Source: Candidatus Pantoea persica (GTDB taxonomy: Bacteria > Pseudomonadota > Gammaproteobacteria > Enterobacterales > Enterobacteriaceae). Taken from it: a DNA stretch of 64,000 bases. The notes below the pieces were generated by a model. The model worked only from the letters and a program-made list of their open reading frames with translations, had not been told where the DNA came from and ran no database searches. Each line of letters begins with the position of its first letter. Position 1 is the first letter of the stretch. The position numbers and the translations under genes were made by a program. This document shows positions 20,669 through 33,785 of this stretch, piece by piece. The DNA lies in contig NZ_SMDS01000018.1 in assembly GCF_013753875.1 (NCBI RefSeq), forward strand, positions 62,001 through 126,000, given 5' to 3'.

Positions 20669-21562
20669 TCAGGCGCGCGGATGATGCTGTTGATGCAACT
20701 GACGCAGCCGCTCGGTAGCGACATGCGTATAAATTTGCGTGGTCGAGAGGTCGCTGTGTCCCAGTAACATCTGTACGACACGCAGGTCGGCACCGTGGTT
20801 CAACAAGTGGGTGGCGAAGGCGTGACGCAGCACGTGCGGCGACAGCTTTTCGCTGTCGATGCCCGCCAGTATCGCGTAGTGCTTGATGCGGTGCCAGAAG
20901 GTCTGGCGCGTCATCTGCTGCGCGCGTCTGCTGGGAAACATCACGTCCAGCGTCTGCCCGTTGAGCAACCAGGGACGCCCATGTTCAAGATAGCGCTCCA
21001 GCCAGTAAACGGCCTCTTCCCCCAGCGGCACCAGGCGCTCTTTGTTACCTTTGCCGATAACGCGCACCACGCCCTGGCGCAGGCTGACGTCGCTCATAGT
21101 CAGCCCCACCAGCTCGGAGACGCGCAGTCCCGTCGCATAGAGCAGCTCCAGCATAGCCTTATCGCGCAGCTCCAGCGGAATTTCCGTGCTGGGCGCCTGC
21201 AGCAGGCGATCGACCTGCGCCTCGGTAAGATCTTTCGGCAGCCGCTGCGGCAGCTTCGGCGCGGAGAGCAGCATGCTGGGATCGTCGCTGCGCAGCTTTT
21301 CGCGATAGATATACTGAAAGATGCGCCGCATGGCGCTCAGCAGCCGCGCCGAACTGCTGGCTTTGTAGCCGCCCTCCAGCCGTTCGGCCAGAAACTGTTG
21401 CAGATCGGCGGTCTGTAGCGTCAGCAGCGACAGTCCGTGATGCGCCAGCCAGTCGGTCAGGGTCTTCAGATCCTGACGATAGGAGGTCAGCGTATTTTGC
21501 GCCAGATTGCGTTCAATCCAGAGCGCATCAAGAAACTGTTCTGTCAGGTCGCTGTCTTGCAC
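20669..21562 (-). CDS. xerD: Tyrosine recombinase XerD
   Basis: Intact 297-residue tyrosine recombinase that with XerC resolves chromosome dimers at dif under FtsK control. The N-terminal SAM-like domain (LWIERNLAQNTLTSYRQDL) is followed by the catalytic domain with Arg in ATGLRVSEL, Lys in GKGNKERLVPLG, His and Arg in HVLRHAFATH, and His and nucleophilic Tyr in LLGHSDLSTTQIYTH. It ends in TGA, 22 bp before dsbC. Not part of an integron or phage: the gene order is the housekeeping one. Confidence 0.96.
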   Translation of the reverse strand: MQDSDLTEQFLDALWIERNLAQNTLTSYRQDLKTLTDWLAHHGLSLLTLQTADLQQFLAERLEGGYKASSSARLLSAMRRIFQYIYREKLRSDDPSMLLSAPKLPQRLPKDLTEAQVDRLLQAPSTEIPLELRDKAMLELLYATGLRVSELVGLTMSDVSLRQGVVRVIGKGNKERLVPLGEEAVYWLERYLEHGRPWLLNGQTLDVMFPSRRAQQMTRQTFWHRIKHYAILAGIDSEKLSPHVLRHAFATHLLNHGADLRVVQMLLGHSDLSTTQIYTHVATERLRQLHQQHHPRA

Positions 21563-21664
21563 GGTATCCCCGCCATTGAGGTGAAATCGTGCTCATTATG
21601 CCTGATTCTTCCCGCCTTCTGATACAATTGCGCCAAAGTCAGTCTTACTCAGAGCATTATCTGC

Positions 21665-22184
21665 ATGAAAATTGGTCTTTTTTACGGCTCCAGCATCTGC
21701 TACACCGAAATGGCCGCCGAGAAAATTCGCGACTTTATCGGCGCGGAGCTAGTGACGCTGCATAACGTAAAAGACAGCGATCCGCTGCTGATGGAGCAGT
21801 ACGATTTGCTGATTTTGGGCATTCCTACCTGGGACTGGGGCGAGCTGCAGGAAGACTGGGAAGCGATCTGGCCGCAGCTGCCGACGCTTACCCTGCAGGG
21901 CAAAATCGTCGCGCTGTTCGGTCTGGGCCGACCAGCTTGGCTATGGCGAATGGTTTCTCGACGCGCTGGGCATGCTGCATGAGCTGCTGCAGCCGATGGG
22001 CGTCAGATTTGTCGGTTACTGGCCGCTGGAGGGCTATGAGTTCACCAGCGTGAAGCCGTTAAGCGCAGACGGCCAGCAGTTCGTCGGCCTGGCGCTGGAC
22101 GATGTCAATCAGTATCAGGACACCGATGCGCGCATCGAGCAGTGGTGCGAGCAGATTCTGACTGAAACCGCCGCACTGCTCTAA
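21665..22184 (+). pseudogene. fldB: Flavodoxin 2 (FldB), one-base frameshift
   Basis: FldB is a small FMN electron carrier of the SoxRS regulon. The N-terminal half is normal ([10 protein letters not shown] then [25 protein letters not shown]). An extra C near 21928 (GGGCCGACC for GGCGACC) shifts the frame at [12 protein letters not shown]; the C-terminal half continues in the new frame from [28 protein letters not shown] to a TAA at 22184. No other damage is seen, so the inactivation is recent. The native protein would be about 172 residues. The FMN phosphate-binding loop remains, but the frame loses half of the fold. Confidence 0.88.
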
Positions 22185-22193
22185 TCCGCGAGG

Positions 22194-22400
22194 CTACTCT
22201 CCCGCGGCGCGGCAGAGCAGGCGTGCCCGCAGCTGCCGCCACTCGCGGCGAGACATCATATCCCGCAGCAGCCACAGCCTTTCCACCTTGCTCTGGTCGA
22301 TGCGCCACTTCAGCAGCGCGGCGCCGGGCAGCCAGTTTATCGCACCGAGTGCGCGCCAGCGCGCGCCTGGCGAGACGGCCGCAGCTTACATTGCCACGGG
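22194..22400 (-). pseudogene. YgfX/CptA membrane protein remnant
   Basis: The gene overlaps the end of sdhE as in E. coli (ygfX starts inside the last codons of sdhE). In the ygfX frame [13 protein letters not shown] is the expected N-terminus but the start position reads GCG, and the frame closes after about 20 codons. The C-terminal 50 residues (LLKWRIDQSKV, LWLLRDMMSRREWRQLRARL) are recognisable and end in TAG; the two membrane helices between are deleted. YgfX is a small inner-membrane protein described as a partner or toxin linked to SdhE and the cytoskeleton. SdhE itself is intact. Confidence 0.7.
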
Positions 22401-22652
22401 GCCGCGTTCACGGTTGCGCTGCTGGATCAGCCTGACAATGCGCTTGAGTTCTGGATCCGCTGGCTCACCGTGATCCATCATCCAGTTGAACAGGTCGGGA
22501 TCGTCGCTTTTCAGCAGCGCGACGAAGGCCCGTTTGTCGGTGTCGCTGAGGCTTTCATACTCATACTTGAAAAAGGGCATGATAGCAACATCCAGCTCCA
22601 GCGTGCCGCGGCGGCAGGCCCATTGAATGCGTGATTTGTCATGAATATCCAT
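22386..22652 (-). CDS. sdhE: FAD assembly factor SdhE
   Basis: Intact 88-residue protein that promotes covalent flavinylation of SdhA and FrdA. The signature RGxxE-type motif is RRGTLELD, followed by [19 protein letters not shown] and [12 protein letters not shown], close to E. coli SdhE (YgfY). Stop TAA at 22388-22386. It remains intact although its operon partner ygfX is destroyed, which fits its direct role in succinate dehydrogenase. Confidence 0.94.
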   Translation of the reverse strand: MDIHDKSRIQWACRRGTLELDVAIMPFFKYEYESLSDTDKRAFVALLKSDDPDLFNWMMDHGEPADPELKRIVRLIQQRNRERGPVAM

Positions 22653-22867
22653 CGGTGTGATTTCCGCAGTTCAGAGAGTGCGGCTAGTGTAACCTGATTT
22701 TAAAGCGCCTGCAGGGAGGCGTTGCGAGGCTGCGCGCCGCATCGCGCCGTTGCCTATACTGCCGCGCCGACTCGCGATTTGTGCGCCCGATTCCGTAAAC
22801 CGGTTGCAAAGCCAGTGCGCTCTTTTAACATTGGATTCAGGATTAACCTATTTGAGCAGGACACCCC

Positions 22868-23851
22868 ATGCCTATTTTTAGCTTACCGCAGCGCCAGCCT
22901 GTCGCCGCCTCTCGTCTGCTGCTCACCCTGATGTCGCTGGATGGCTGGGCGCTGGTCTCGGTACAGGGTCCCGACAGCACAGCCTATCTGCAGGGTCAGC
23001 TTACGCTCGACGTCGCCGCGCTCGGAGCGGATCAGCACCTTCCGGCGGCGCACTGCGACGCCAAAGGGAAAATGTGGAGCAACCTGCGCCTGTTCCACCG
23101 CGGCGAAGGCTACGCCTATCTGGTGCGCCGCGCGCTGCGCGAGACGCAGCTCGCCGAACTGAAAAAATACGCCGTGTTTTCCAAAGTGACGCTGGCGCCG
23201 GACGACGACGCGGTGCTGCTTGGCGTGGCGGGCTTTCAGGCGCGCGCGGCGCTGAGCAGCCTGTTCGATATGGTGCCGGACAGCGCGACGCCGGTGGTGC
23301 ATCAGGCAGAAACCTCGCTGCTGTGGTTCGCCACGCCCGCGGAGCGCTTTCTGATCGTCACCTCGCGCAAGCAGGCGCAAACGCTGCAGCAGAAGCTGGC
23401 TGACGACGCCCAGCTCAACGACAGCGTACAGTGGCTGGCGCTCGACATCGAGGCGGGCATACCGGTCATTGAGCCGGAAACCTCGGCGCAGCTGATCCCG
23501 CAGGCCGCTAACCTGCAGGCGCTGGACGCCATCAGCTTTAAAAAAGGCTGCTACTCCGGCCAGGAGATGGTGGCGCGCGCGAAATTCCGCGGTGCCAACA
23601 AGCGCGCGCTCTACTGGCTGGCGGGTCAGGCGAGCCGCGTGCCTGCGCCGAATGATTCGCTGGAACTGCAGATGGGCGAACGCTGGCGCCGCACCGGCAC
23701 GGTGCTCACCGCCGTTCAGCTGGAAGATGGCGCGGTCTGGGTTCAGGTGGTGATGAACAACGATCTGGCGCCGGAGAGCGTGCTGCGCGTCGAGGGTGAT
23801 GAGGGCGGACGCCTGCTGATTCAGTCGCTGCCCTACTCGCTGGAGGAGTAA
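22868..23851 (+). CDS. ygfZ: tRNA-modifying/Fe-S maintenance protein YgfZ
   Basis: Intact 327-residue folate-binding protein of the GcvT/YgfZ family. The family hallmark [17 protein letters not shown], with the Cys needed for activity, is complete. YgfZ supports repair or synthesis of some Fe-S enzymes such as MiaB. ATG at 22868 follows AGGA. It is divergent from sdhE over 215 bp. No lesion; it is the only intact GcvT-fold gene in the window, because gcvT itself is broken. Confidence 0.95.
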   Translation: MPIFSLPQRQPVAASRLLLTLMSLDGWALVSVQGPDSTAYLQGQLTLDVAALGADQHLPAAHCDAKGKMWSNLRLFHRGEGYAYLVRRALRETQLAELKKYAVFSKVTLAPDDDAVLLGVAGFQARAALSSLFDMVPDSATPVVHQAETSLLWFATPAERFLIVTSRKQAQTLQQKLADDAQLNDSVQWLALDIEAGIPVIEPETSAQLIPQAANLQALDAISFKKGCYSGQEMVARAKFRGANKRALYWLAGQASRVPAPNDSLELQMGERWRRTGTVLTAVQLEDGAVWVQVVMNNDLAPESVLRVEGDEGGRLLIQSLPYSLEE

Positions 23852-23894
23852 TAGAGCTGCCGCGCCGCCTGTTCGTCGGCGGTGCGGCCACAGG

Positions 23895-24503
23895 CTATAT
23901 CACATAGAAGTAGATGGCACAGAAGTGGCAGGCGCCGTCGCCGAGCACGAAGGCATGCCAGATGGCCTGGTTATAGGGAATGCGCCGCGCCACGTAAAAC
24001 ACCACGCCGAGCGAATAGACAATGCCGCCAGACGCCGCCAGCGGAGAGCGTCATCGCCAGCTGATAGATCACCACCAGCGACAGCGCTTTGAAGCGGTGC
24101 GCAATGGTCAATTTAAAGATAATGCCCGCCAGTGCCAGTCCCCAGATCACCACCATCAGCCCATGAGCCAGCGGCGACTTCAACCCAACCAGCAGAAGCG
24201 GCGTATAGGTGCCGGCAATCAGCAGGTAGATGGCGCAGTGGTCGAGCTTTTTCAGCCAGATCTTGGCCCGGTGGTGCGGTATCACATGATAGAGGGTTGA
24301 GGCGCGGAACTGTAGGATCATGCTGCCGCCATACAGGCTGTAGCTCTGGTGATGGCAGTCGCGGTGGCGCGCATTTCATTCGCCTGCACCAGTAGCAATA
24401 CCAGACCGACGATGCCGAATATACAGCCGAGCCCGTGGTGGCTGATGCTGTTGGCGGTCTCTTCGGCGAGCGAGTAGCCTGACGTCACTAAGCGATTTTT
24501 CAT
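23895..24503 (-). pseudogene. yqfA: YqfA, hemolysin III/PAQR-family membrane protein, degraded
   Basis: Seven-helix membrane protein. Start [15 protein letters not shown], then [22 protein letters not shown], then a frameshift near 24330 to [23 protein letters not shown] (the His-rich PAQR site) and [27 protein letters not shown] lacks 11 residues, which looks like recombination between two copies of a CTGTCGCTGGTG-like repeat; a further frameshift and deletion near 24040 follow. The end [20 protein letters not shown] is present. Function in E. coli is membrane homeostasis. The neighbouring order ygfZ-yqfA-bglA is conserved. Confidence 0.82.
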
Positions 24504-24680
24504 AAACAAACAATCCTGAGCAGCGTAGCAAACGAAGAATTTCTGACCACCAGCATAACCGCTTCCATTTTCGGAGTACACATGTACGCTTAAATTAAAC
24601 TGTGAATGCCTGTTACAGCCAGCTCCACGGATGAATCTGCTACACTGCGCACCGTTTAGTTCCAGTGAGCGCGCCCGCCT

Positions 24681-25395
24681 ATATTCTCTCATCACGATCT
24701 TCCCAGCCTGAAAGACCTAGAGATGCGGGTTTATCAATACATCATTAAGCATCCGGAAAGTTTCAGCTATATGACCATCCGCGAGCTGGCAGAGCGGGCG
24801 GACGTTTCCACCACCGTGCTGCACTTCTGCCGCAAGATGCACTATGACGGCTGGTCAGAGTTTCGCGTGCGCTTTCGGCTGGCGCAGCAGCCGAAGGCGC
24901 CGGTGCAGGCCAACGTCGGCGTTGGCGAGATGCTCAGCTTTTTCACAGCATTAATAACGCAGAATTCAGCGATCTTATCGCCCGCGCGGCGCAGAAAATT
25001 AATCAGGCGGAGCAGCTCTTTTTTATTGGCGCCGGCACTTCCGGCAGCCTGGCTAAATATGGCGCGCGCTTTTTTTCCAACGTAGGGAAATTCAGCCACT
25101 ATATCGACAATCCCTATTATCCGTAAGCGGCAACATCGATGAAAATACGCTCGCGATTCTGCTTTCCGTCTCCGGCGAGACGCCGGAAATATTGCGCCTC
25201 GCCAGCACGTTCAGCCTGCGTCGCTGTCAAATCCTCGCCATTACCCACTCTGAGCAGAGCGCGCTGGCGAAAATTAACGACTTTACCCTGGCCTACCATG
25301 TGCCGCTTATCCGCTTGAACGATAATTACGATATCACACACCTAGTGCCGGTGATGTATATTCTCGGAGCCATTGGCCGCCTGCTGATAAAATAA
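24681..25395 (+). pseudogene. RpiR/MurR-family transcriptional regulator, degraded
   Basis: An N-terminal RpiR HTH (YQYIIKHPESFSYMTIRELAERADVS, LHFCRKMHYDGWSEFR) is followed by a SIS sugar-phosphate-binding domain (FFIGAGTSGSLAKYGARFFSNVG, LAILLSVSGETPEILRLA). The expected start [14 protein letters not shown] reads ATA at 24681. Frameshifts lie near 24945 and 25125; the frame resumes to a TAA at 25395. It stands 114 bp before bglA in the same direction, so it very likely controlled beta-glucoside use by sensing a sugar phosphate. Both are dead. Confidence 0.75.
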
Positions 25396-25418
25396 AACAG
25401 CCTGTTTTACCGGCGTAA

Positions 25419-27669
<2,251 letters not shown>

Positions 27670-27687
27670 GCTGAACCTCCATAAAAA

Positions 27688-27707
27688 AGGGCCGGATAAG
27701 CGGCCCT
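27688..27707 (-). terminator. Terminator of the gcv operon
   Basis: Inverted repeat AGGGCCG ... CGGCCCT with a 6-nt loop, followed on the minus strand by six T residues. It lies just after the place where gcvP should stop. The decayed gcvP frame runs through it because the native stop codon was lost to a small shift near 27737. Confidence 0.75.
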
Positions 27708-27735
27708 AGTAATCTGTCTGTGGCGTGCGCGGCCG

Positions 27736-30602
27736 TTACGATAGTCGCTCATCGGCACGCAGGAGCAGAACAGGTTACGATCGCCGAAGACGTCATCCAG
27801 ACGCTTCACCGTCGGCCAGTATTTGTTGTCGCTGCCTGCCGGGAAGACCGCCAGCTCGCGGCTGTAGGGATGATGCCACTCGCCCACCATCTCTTTCTGG
27901 GTATGCGGCGCGTTCACCAGCGGGTTGTCGTCCGCAGGGCACTCGCCGTCCGCCACGCGATCGGTCTCCATGCGGATCGCCAGCATTGCATCAATAAAGC
28001 GATCCAGCTCGATCTTGCTCTCCGACTCAGTCGGCTCCACCATCAGCATGCCGACCACCGAGAACGACATGGTTGGCGCGTGGAAGCCCTAGTCAATCAG
28101 GCGCTTGGCGATATCAAGCTCGCTGATGCCGGTCTGCTCTTTCAGCGGACGAATGTCGAGGATACATTCGTGCGCCACGAAGCCGTCGCGGCCGACATAG
28201 AGGATCGGATAGGCGGCGCTCAGGCGGCTGGCGATATAGTTGGCGTTGAGAATAGCCACCGAGCTGGTCTGCCTCAGCCCCTCCGCGCCCATCATGCGGA
28301 TATACATACAGCTGAGCGGCAGGATTGAGGCGCTGCCGAACGGCGCGGCGGAAACCGCGCCCCGCTGCGTCAGAACGCCCTCGATCTGCATGACGCTGTG
28401 GCCCGGCACGAACGGTGCCAGGTGCGCTTTCACGCCGATCGGTCCCATGCCCGGGCCGCCGCCGCCGTGCGGAATGCAGAAGGTTTTATGCAGGTTAAGG
28501 TGCGACACGTCCGCGCCGATATAGCACGGCGTGGTAATACCGACCTGTGCGTTCATGTTGGCGCCGTCGAGATAGACCTGGCCGCCATGCTGATGGACGA
28601 TCTGGCATACCTCGCGGATGGTCTCTTCATAGACACCGTGGGTAGAGGGATATCACCATAATGCAGGAGAGCTGCTCTCCCGCCTGCGCCGCTTTTTCGC
28701 GCAGATCGCCAAGGTCGATATTGCCCTGCTTGTCGCAGGCCACCACCACCTCCATGCCCGCCATCTGCGCCGAGGAGGGGTTGGTGCCGTGCGCCGAACT
28801 CAGGCAGAGGTTGCGCCCGCCCTCGTTGCGGCTTTCGTGATAGCGGCGAATCGCCAGCAGACCGGCATATTCGCCCTGCGCGCTGGAGTTGGGCTGCATG
28901 CAGAGTGCGTCGTAGCCGTTCAGCTGCACCAGCCACTGTGACAGCTGGCCGATCATCTGCAGATAGTCTGTCGCCTGCTCAGCGGGACAGAAGGGGTGCA
29001 TGTCGGCAAATTCCGGCCAGGTGATAGGGATCATCTCCGCCGCCGCGTTGAGCTTCATGGTGCAGGAGCCAAGCGGGATCATTGCCTGGTTCGGAGCCAG
29101 ATCCTTTTTCTCCAGGCTGTGCATATAGCGCATCATCTCGTCTCGGTTTCGCTGTGATGGCGGTTGAACACCGGATGCGTCAGGATGTCGCCCTGGCGCT
29201 GCTGCGCGGCGGGAATCGCCTGGCTGTCGGCCGCCACGGCGACGTCCAGCTTGTCGATATCCTGGCCGTGCGCGTCGCCCAGCAGGATGGCGAACAGCGC
29301 CTGTACATCTTCGCGGCGCGTGGTTTCATCAAGGGTTATGCCCACCGCCTGATGAATATCGCTGCGCAGGTTAATGCCGAAGCTCAGCGCGCGGCTCAGC
29401 ACCGCCGCCTTGTCCGCAACCTCTACCGTTAGGGTATCGAACCAGCTGCGGTGGCGCAGCTTCAGGCCGCCGTTTTGCAGCCCGGCCGCCAGGATAGTGT
29501 TCAGGCGATGAATGCGCGAAGCGATTCGCTTCAGCCCGGTCGGCCCGTGATAGACCGCATAGAGGCCGGCGATATTGGCCAGCAGCACCTGCGAGGTGCA
29601 GATGTTGGAGTTCGCCTTTTCGCGGCGGATATACTGTTCGCGCGTCTGCATCGCCATACGCAGCGCGGTATTGCCCGCCGCGTCGCGCGAGACGCCGATA
29701 ATGCGTCCCGGCATGGAGCGCTTGTGCTCATCGCGGCTGGCGAAGAAGGCGGCGTGCGGGCCGCCGTAGCCCATCGGCACGCCGAAGCGCTGCGCTGAGC
29801 CAAAGACGATATCCGCGCCCTGCTCGCCCGGCGCCTCCAGCAGCACCAGCGCCATAAAATCAGCGGCGACGCTGACAACGATTTTGCGGCTTTTCAGCTC
29901 GCCGATCAGCGCGCTGTAGTCGTGCGCCTCGCCGGTGGTACCCACCTGCTACTGCAGCACGCCGAAAACCCCTTCATGTTCCAGCACTTTGTCCGCCCGA
30001 TCTATAATCAGTTCAAAACCAAAGGTTTCCGCGCGGGTGCGTACCACGTCCAGCGTCTGCGGATGGATATCCTCGGCGATAAAAAATTTACAGGCGTTTT
30101 TCAGCTTGCTGATGCGCTTCGCCATCGCCATTGCTTCCGCCGCCGCCGTGGCTTCATCCAGCAGCGATGCCGAGGCGACGTCCAGCCCAGTCAGGTCGAG
30201 GATGAGTTGCTGGAAGTTGAGCAGCGCTTCGAGACGGCCCTGTGACACTTCCGGCTGATAAGGCGTATAGGCGGTGTACCACCCCGGGTTTTCCAGCATA
30301 TTGCGCAGGATCACCGGCGGCGTGACCACCGCGCTGTAGCCCATACCGATCCAGGATTTAAAACGCTGGTTCTGACTGGCGATCGCCTTTAGCTCGGCCA
30401 GCGCCTGCTGCTCGGTCGTGGCATCGCCGACGGTGGGCGGACCGGGCAGCTGGATGTCGGCAGGCACGATAGCGCCAATCAGCGTCTCCAGCGAGCTGGC
30501 GCCGATCGCCTCCAGCATCAAAGTCTGTTGTTCCGGCGAAGGTCCAATATGGCGTTCAATAAAGGCGCCGTTGTGTTCGAGCTGGCTTAAAGTATGGGTC
30601 AT
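27736..30602 (-). pseudogene. gcvP: Glycine dehydrogenase (P-protein) GcvP, degraded
   Basis: P-protein of the glycine cleavage system, a PLP enzyme of about 957 residues. Most of it is visible: [42 protein letters not shown], and [16 protein letters not shown] with the PLP Lys. Lesions: TAG at 29946-29948 (Gln expected), a small insertion near 29135 at SETE, a 2-bp deletion near 28645, and TAG at 28089-28091 where E. coli has Tyr in RLIDYGFHAP. The native stop after VPMSDYR is also lost. The start ATG is at 30602. With gcvT and gcvH also damaged, the pathway is dead. Confidence 0.9.
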
Positions 30603-30684
30603 GAGCACGTAATCCTGAATCGGGCGATAAAACGGAAAAGCAAGCGGTTAAAAAGGCGGCCGGGGTTGCGGACCGCCGTGTGGC

Positions 30685-31011
30685 TTATTCGTCGATAGAC
30701 GCTTTGTATGCGTCCGCGTCCAGCAGCGACTCCAGCTCTGGCGCGTCGCTCAGCACGTCATTGACCGCGACAATCTCGCCGCTGATCGGCGCATAGATAT
30801 CGGAGGCCGCCTTTACCGACTCAGCAACGGCGCACTCATCGCCTGCGGCGTAGCTGTTGCCGACGTCGGGCAGGTCAACAAAAACCATATCGCCCAGCAG
30901 CTCTTGCGCATGCTCGGTAATGCCCACCGTACAAGTGCCATTCGCTTCTTTACGTACCCACTCATGGCTGTCACGGTACTTCAACTCAAACTCATTTGGC
31001 ACATTGCTCAT
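30685..31011 (-). pseudogene. gcvH: Glycine cleavage H protein with a 22-residue internal deletion
   Basis: The H protein carries lipoate to shuttle the aminomethyl group between P and T proteins. The frame is open over 108 residues (family norm about 129). The lipoyl Lys is in [14 protein letters not shown]. After VLSDAPEL the sequence jumps to ESLLDADAY, skipping the conserved stretch with NSEPY and GGWxxKIK that closes the lipoyl fold. The jump falls at a repeated GAGCTG, so the likely cause is recombination between short repeats. Start ATG at 31011 is preferred over an in-frame ATG 6 bp upstream because of the GGAGAG spacing. No stop or frameshift is present, so a product may be made but is unlikely to function. 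Confidence 0.7.
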
Positions 31012-31034
31012 CGCCATCTCTCCAGAATAAAAGG

Positions 31035-32128
31035 TTACTGAACCGGCTTGCCGCCGCGAACAAAAACAGGTTTGGTGACGTTGACCGGTATCTCGCGATG
31101 GCGGATCTCGACGATGCGCTGTCGCCGATGCCGGCGGGCACGCACGCCAGCGCAATGCTGCAGCCGAGCGTCGGGGAGAAGGAGCCGCTGGTGATGATGC
31201 CCTGCTGCTGCTGCCCGTACGCGTCGGTAAAGCGAACCGGCTGGCCGCTGCGCAGCACCCCTTTCTCCATCAGGATCAGGCCGACCAGCTTGTCTGTACC
31301 CTTCTCACGCTACGCCTCTAACGCGTCACGGCCGATAAAGTCTCGCTCGGCTGGCTCCCAGCTCACCGTCCAGCCCATATTGGCCACCAGCGGCGAGACG
31401 CCTTCGTCCATCTCCTGGCCGTAGAGGTTCATGCCCGCTTCCAGCGGCAGCGTGTCGCGCGCGCCCAGCCCGGCGGGCTTAACGCCAGCGGCCAGCAGCC
31501 GCTGCCAGAATTCGGCCGCTGCCGCCGCCGGCAGCGCGATCTCGTAGCCCGCTTCGCCGGTATAGCCGGTGGTGGCGATAAAGAGATCGCTGCACTGCAC
31601 GCCGAAAAAGGGCTTCATGCCTGCAACCGCGGCGCGCTGCTCCTCGCTGAACAGGCTCTGCACCTTCTGCTGCGCCTGCGGCTCCTGCACCGCGATTAGC
31701 GCCAGATCGTCGCGCGCCGTCAGCGCCACGCAGTAGCGCTGGGCATGCTCAGCGATCTACGCCAGATCCTTTTCGCGCGTCGCCGAATTAACGACGAGAC
31801 GGAAAAAGTCATCGATCATAAAGTAAACAATCAAATCGTCGATGACGCCACCGGACGCATTCAGCATGCCGCTGTAGAGCGCCTTGGCGGGCTGGGTTAG
31901 CCGGGCGACATCATTCGCCAGCAGGTAGTGCAGAAAGTCGCGCATTTGCCCGACGTGCAGATCGACGATGGTCATATGGGAGACGTCAAACATCCCGGCG
32001 TCCTGACGTACGGCGTGATGCTCGTCCATTTGCGAGCCGTAGTGCAGCGGCATCATCCAGCCGTGAAAATCTACCATGCGGGCGCCGCAGGCCTGATGCT
32101 GTTCAAACAACGGAGTGTGCTGAGTCAT
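31035..32128 (-). pseudogene. gcvT: Aminomethyltransferase (T-protein) GcvT, degraded
   Basis: T-protein transfers a one-carbon unit from the H protein to tetrahydrofolate. Start [24 protein letters not shown] at 31757-31759 replaces Trp in EKDLAWIAEH and TAG at 31310-31312 replaces Gln in LEAQREKG. A frameshift near 31105 shifts the last 20 residues, whose expected end KPVQ-TAA at 31035 is still readable in the other frame. The folate-binding region ([23 protein letters not shown]) is present. First gene of the gcvTHP operon; 24 bp before gcvH. Confidence 0.9.
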
Positions 32129-32526
32129 AACCATCCTATCGCGAAGCGGGTAAGTTTTCGTCTGTTCACCGCCGCTAAACGGCCAGCGCAAACGTTCTCT
32201 TTTCCCCTGAAGTTACAATTGAAAAAGGGATTTAACCATAAGCTGTACAGGGGCGAATTGAAGCAAGCCTTTGCCGCGCGGCACAAAGCAGTCAGTGGAT
32301 TTAACTGCCAATTTGTGATTTACCGCGCAATTAAAAGGGTTATAGGGGTTTTAAACAGTTGAAAATTGAGGAATGGTGCGCAGATTATAAATAACTCACT
32401 CGCTACGGGAGATTTTCACATAGATAAATCTAATGCGAAGCGGGCGGTAAAATTAGAATAAATCAAACGATGCCCGCCAGGTGTGTAAGCCTGCTCTGCT
32501 TTGGCGCATCCAGGGTTGCAGGCATA
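32129..32526. other. gcv upstream region, no gene seen
   Basis: About 400 bp between gcvT and the ubiI terminator. In E. coli this holds the gcv promoter with GcvA, Lrp and PurR sites. It is AT-richer than its surroundings, but no site could be placed with confidence. Confidence 0.4.
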
Positions 32527-32531
32527 AAAAA

Positions 32532-32550
32532 AGCCAGCGCAAGGCTGGCT
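32532..32550 (-). terminator. Terminator of the pepP-ubiH-ubiI operon
   Basis: AGCCAGC ... GCTGGCT hairpin located 20 bp after the ubiI stop, followed on the minus strand by seven T residues. Confidence 0.8.
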
Positions 32551-32569
32551 CAGAGCAAGGAACAGGCGG

Positions 32570-33772
32570 CTAGCGCAGCCAGTCGGGCATATCGTGCAGG
32601 CCCATCGCCTGACGCAGCATGACCGGCTTGATCCCCGGCAGCCGGTCCGCCAGCGTCAGTCCGACATCGCGCAGGAGCTTCTTCGCCGGATGAGCGCCCG
32701 CGAAAAGCTCGCGGAAGCCCTGCATACTCGCCAGCATCAGCGCCGCACTGTGTTTGCGGCTACGCTCGTAGCGCCGCAGATAGAGATGCTGGCCAATATC
32801 TTTGCCCGCCTGATGCAGACAGCGGATTTCGCCGGTTAACACCGCCGCGTCCATAAAGCCGAGGTTGACGCCCTGCCCCGCCAGCGGATTAATGGTATGA
32901 GCGGCATCGCCAACCAGCGCCAGACGGTGCGCGGCGAAATTGCGCGCGTAGCGCGCCATCAGCGGGAAAGATTTGCGCTCGCTCTCCAGGTGGCACAGGC
33001 CAAGACGCATATCGAACGCCACCGCCAGCTGCTGGTTGAACAGCGCGGCCGGCATCGTCTCCAAGCGGCTCGCCTCCTGCGGCGACAGCGACCAGACGAT
33101 AGAACTGAGGTGCGGGTCCTGCATAGGCAAGAACGCCAGAATGCCGTCGCCGTGAAACACCTGGCGCGCCACCGCATCGTGCGGCAGATCGGTGCGGATA
33201 TTGGCCACCAGCGCATGGTGGCCATAGTCCCAGAAGGTCAGCGGGATATCCACTTTGTTGCGCAGCCAGGAGTTGGCACCGTCGGCGGCGATCAGCAGGC
33301 GCACGGTGAACATGCTGCCATCCTGCAGGGTAATAAAGGCTTCGTTCTCGCCGAACGCCACCTGCTGCAGCTGCACAGGCGCCATCAGCGTAACGTCGCC
33401 GCAGCGGCTGGCGCGTTGCCAGAGCGAGCTGTGTATCGCCGGGTTTTCAACGATGTGTCCCAGGTGGGTCATGCCCTGATGCTCGTCGTCGAAGCTGATG
33501 GCGCCGAAGCTATCGCGATCCCACACTTCCATACCGTGATAGGGGCTGGCGCGGCGCGCCAGAATATCGTTCCAGACATCGAGCTTTTGCAGCAGTCGTT
33601 CGCTGGCGGCATTGAGCGCCGATACGCGAATCGACGGCGCCGCGCTGGCGTCGTAGCACGGCTCAGCCGCCTTTTCCAGCACGGCGACGCGCAGCCCGCT
33701 GCCCTGCAGCCCGCAGGCGACCGCCAGTCCTACCATGCCGCCGCCGGCGATGACCACATCAAAACTTTGCAT
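32570..33772 (-). CDS. ubiI: Ubiquinone C5-hydroxylase UbiI (VisC)
   Basis: Intact 400-residue FAD monooxygenase for C5 hydroxylation in aerobic ubiquinone synthesis. FAD-binding VVIAGGGMVGLAVACGL at the N-terminus, the DG motif LLIADGANSWLRN and the second FAD motif GDAAHTINPLAGQGVNLG. The length equals E. coli UbiI. It is the last gene of a three-gene operon with pepP and ubiH; 13 bp separate it from ubiH. Confidence 0.95.
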   Translation of the reverse strand: MQSFDVVIAGGGMVGLAVACGLQGSGLRVAVLEKAAEPCYDASAAPSIRVSALNAASERLLQKLDVWNDILARRASPYHGMEVWDRDSFGAISFDDEHQGMTHLGHIVENPAIHSSLWQRASRCGDVTLMAPVQLQQVAFGENEAFITLQDGSMFTVRLLIAADGANSWLRNKVDIPLTFWDYGHHALVANIRTDLPHDAVARQVFHGDGILAFLPMQDPHLSSIVWSLSPQEASRLETMPAALFNQQLAVAFDMRLGLCHLESERKSFPLMARYARNFAAHRLALVGDAAHTINPLAGQGVNLGFMDAAVLTGEIRCLHQAGKDIGQHLYLRRYERSRKHSAALMLASMQGFRELFAGAHPAKKLLRDVGLTLADRLPGIKPVMLRQAMGLHDMPDWLR

Positions 33773-33785
33773 CGGTGCCCCTTAG

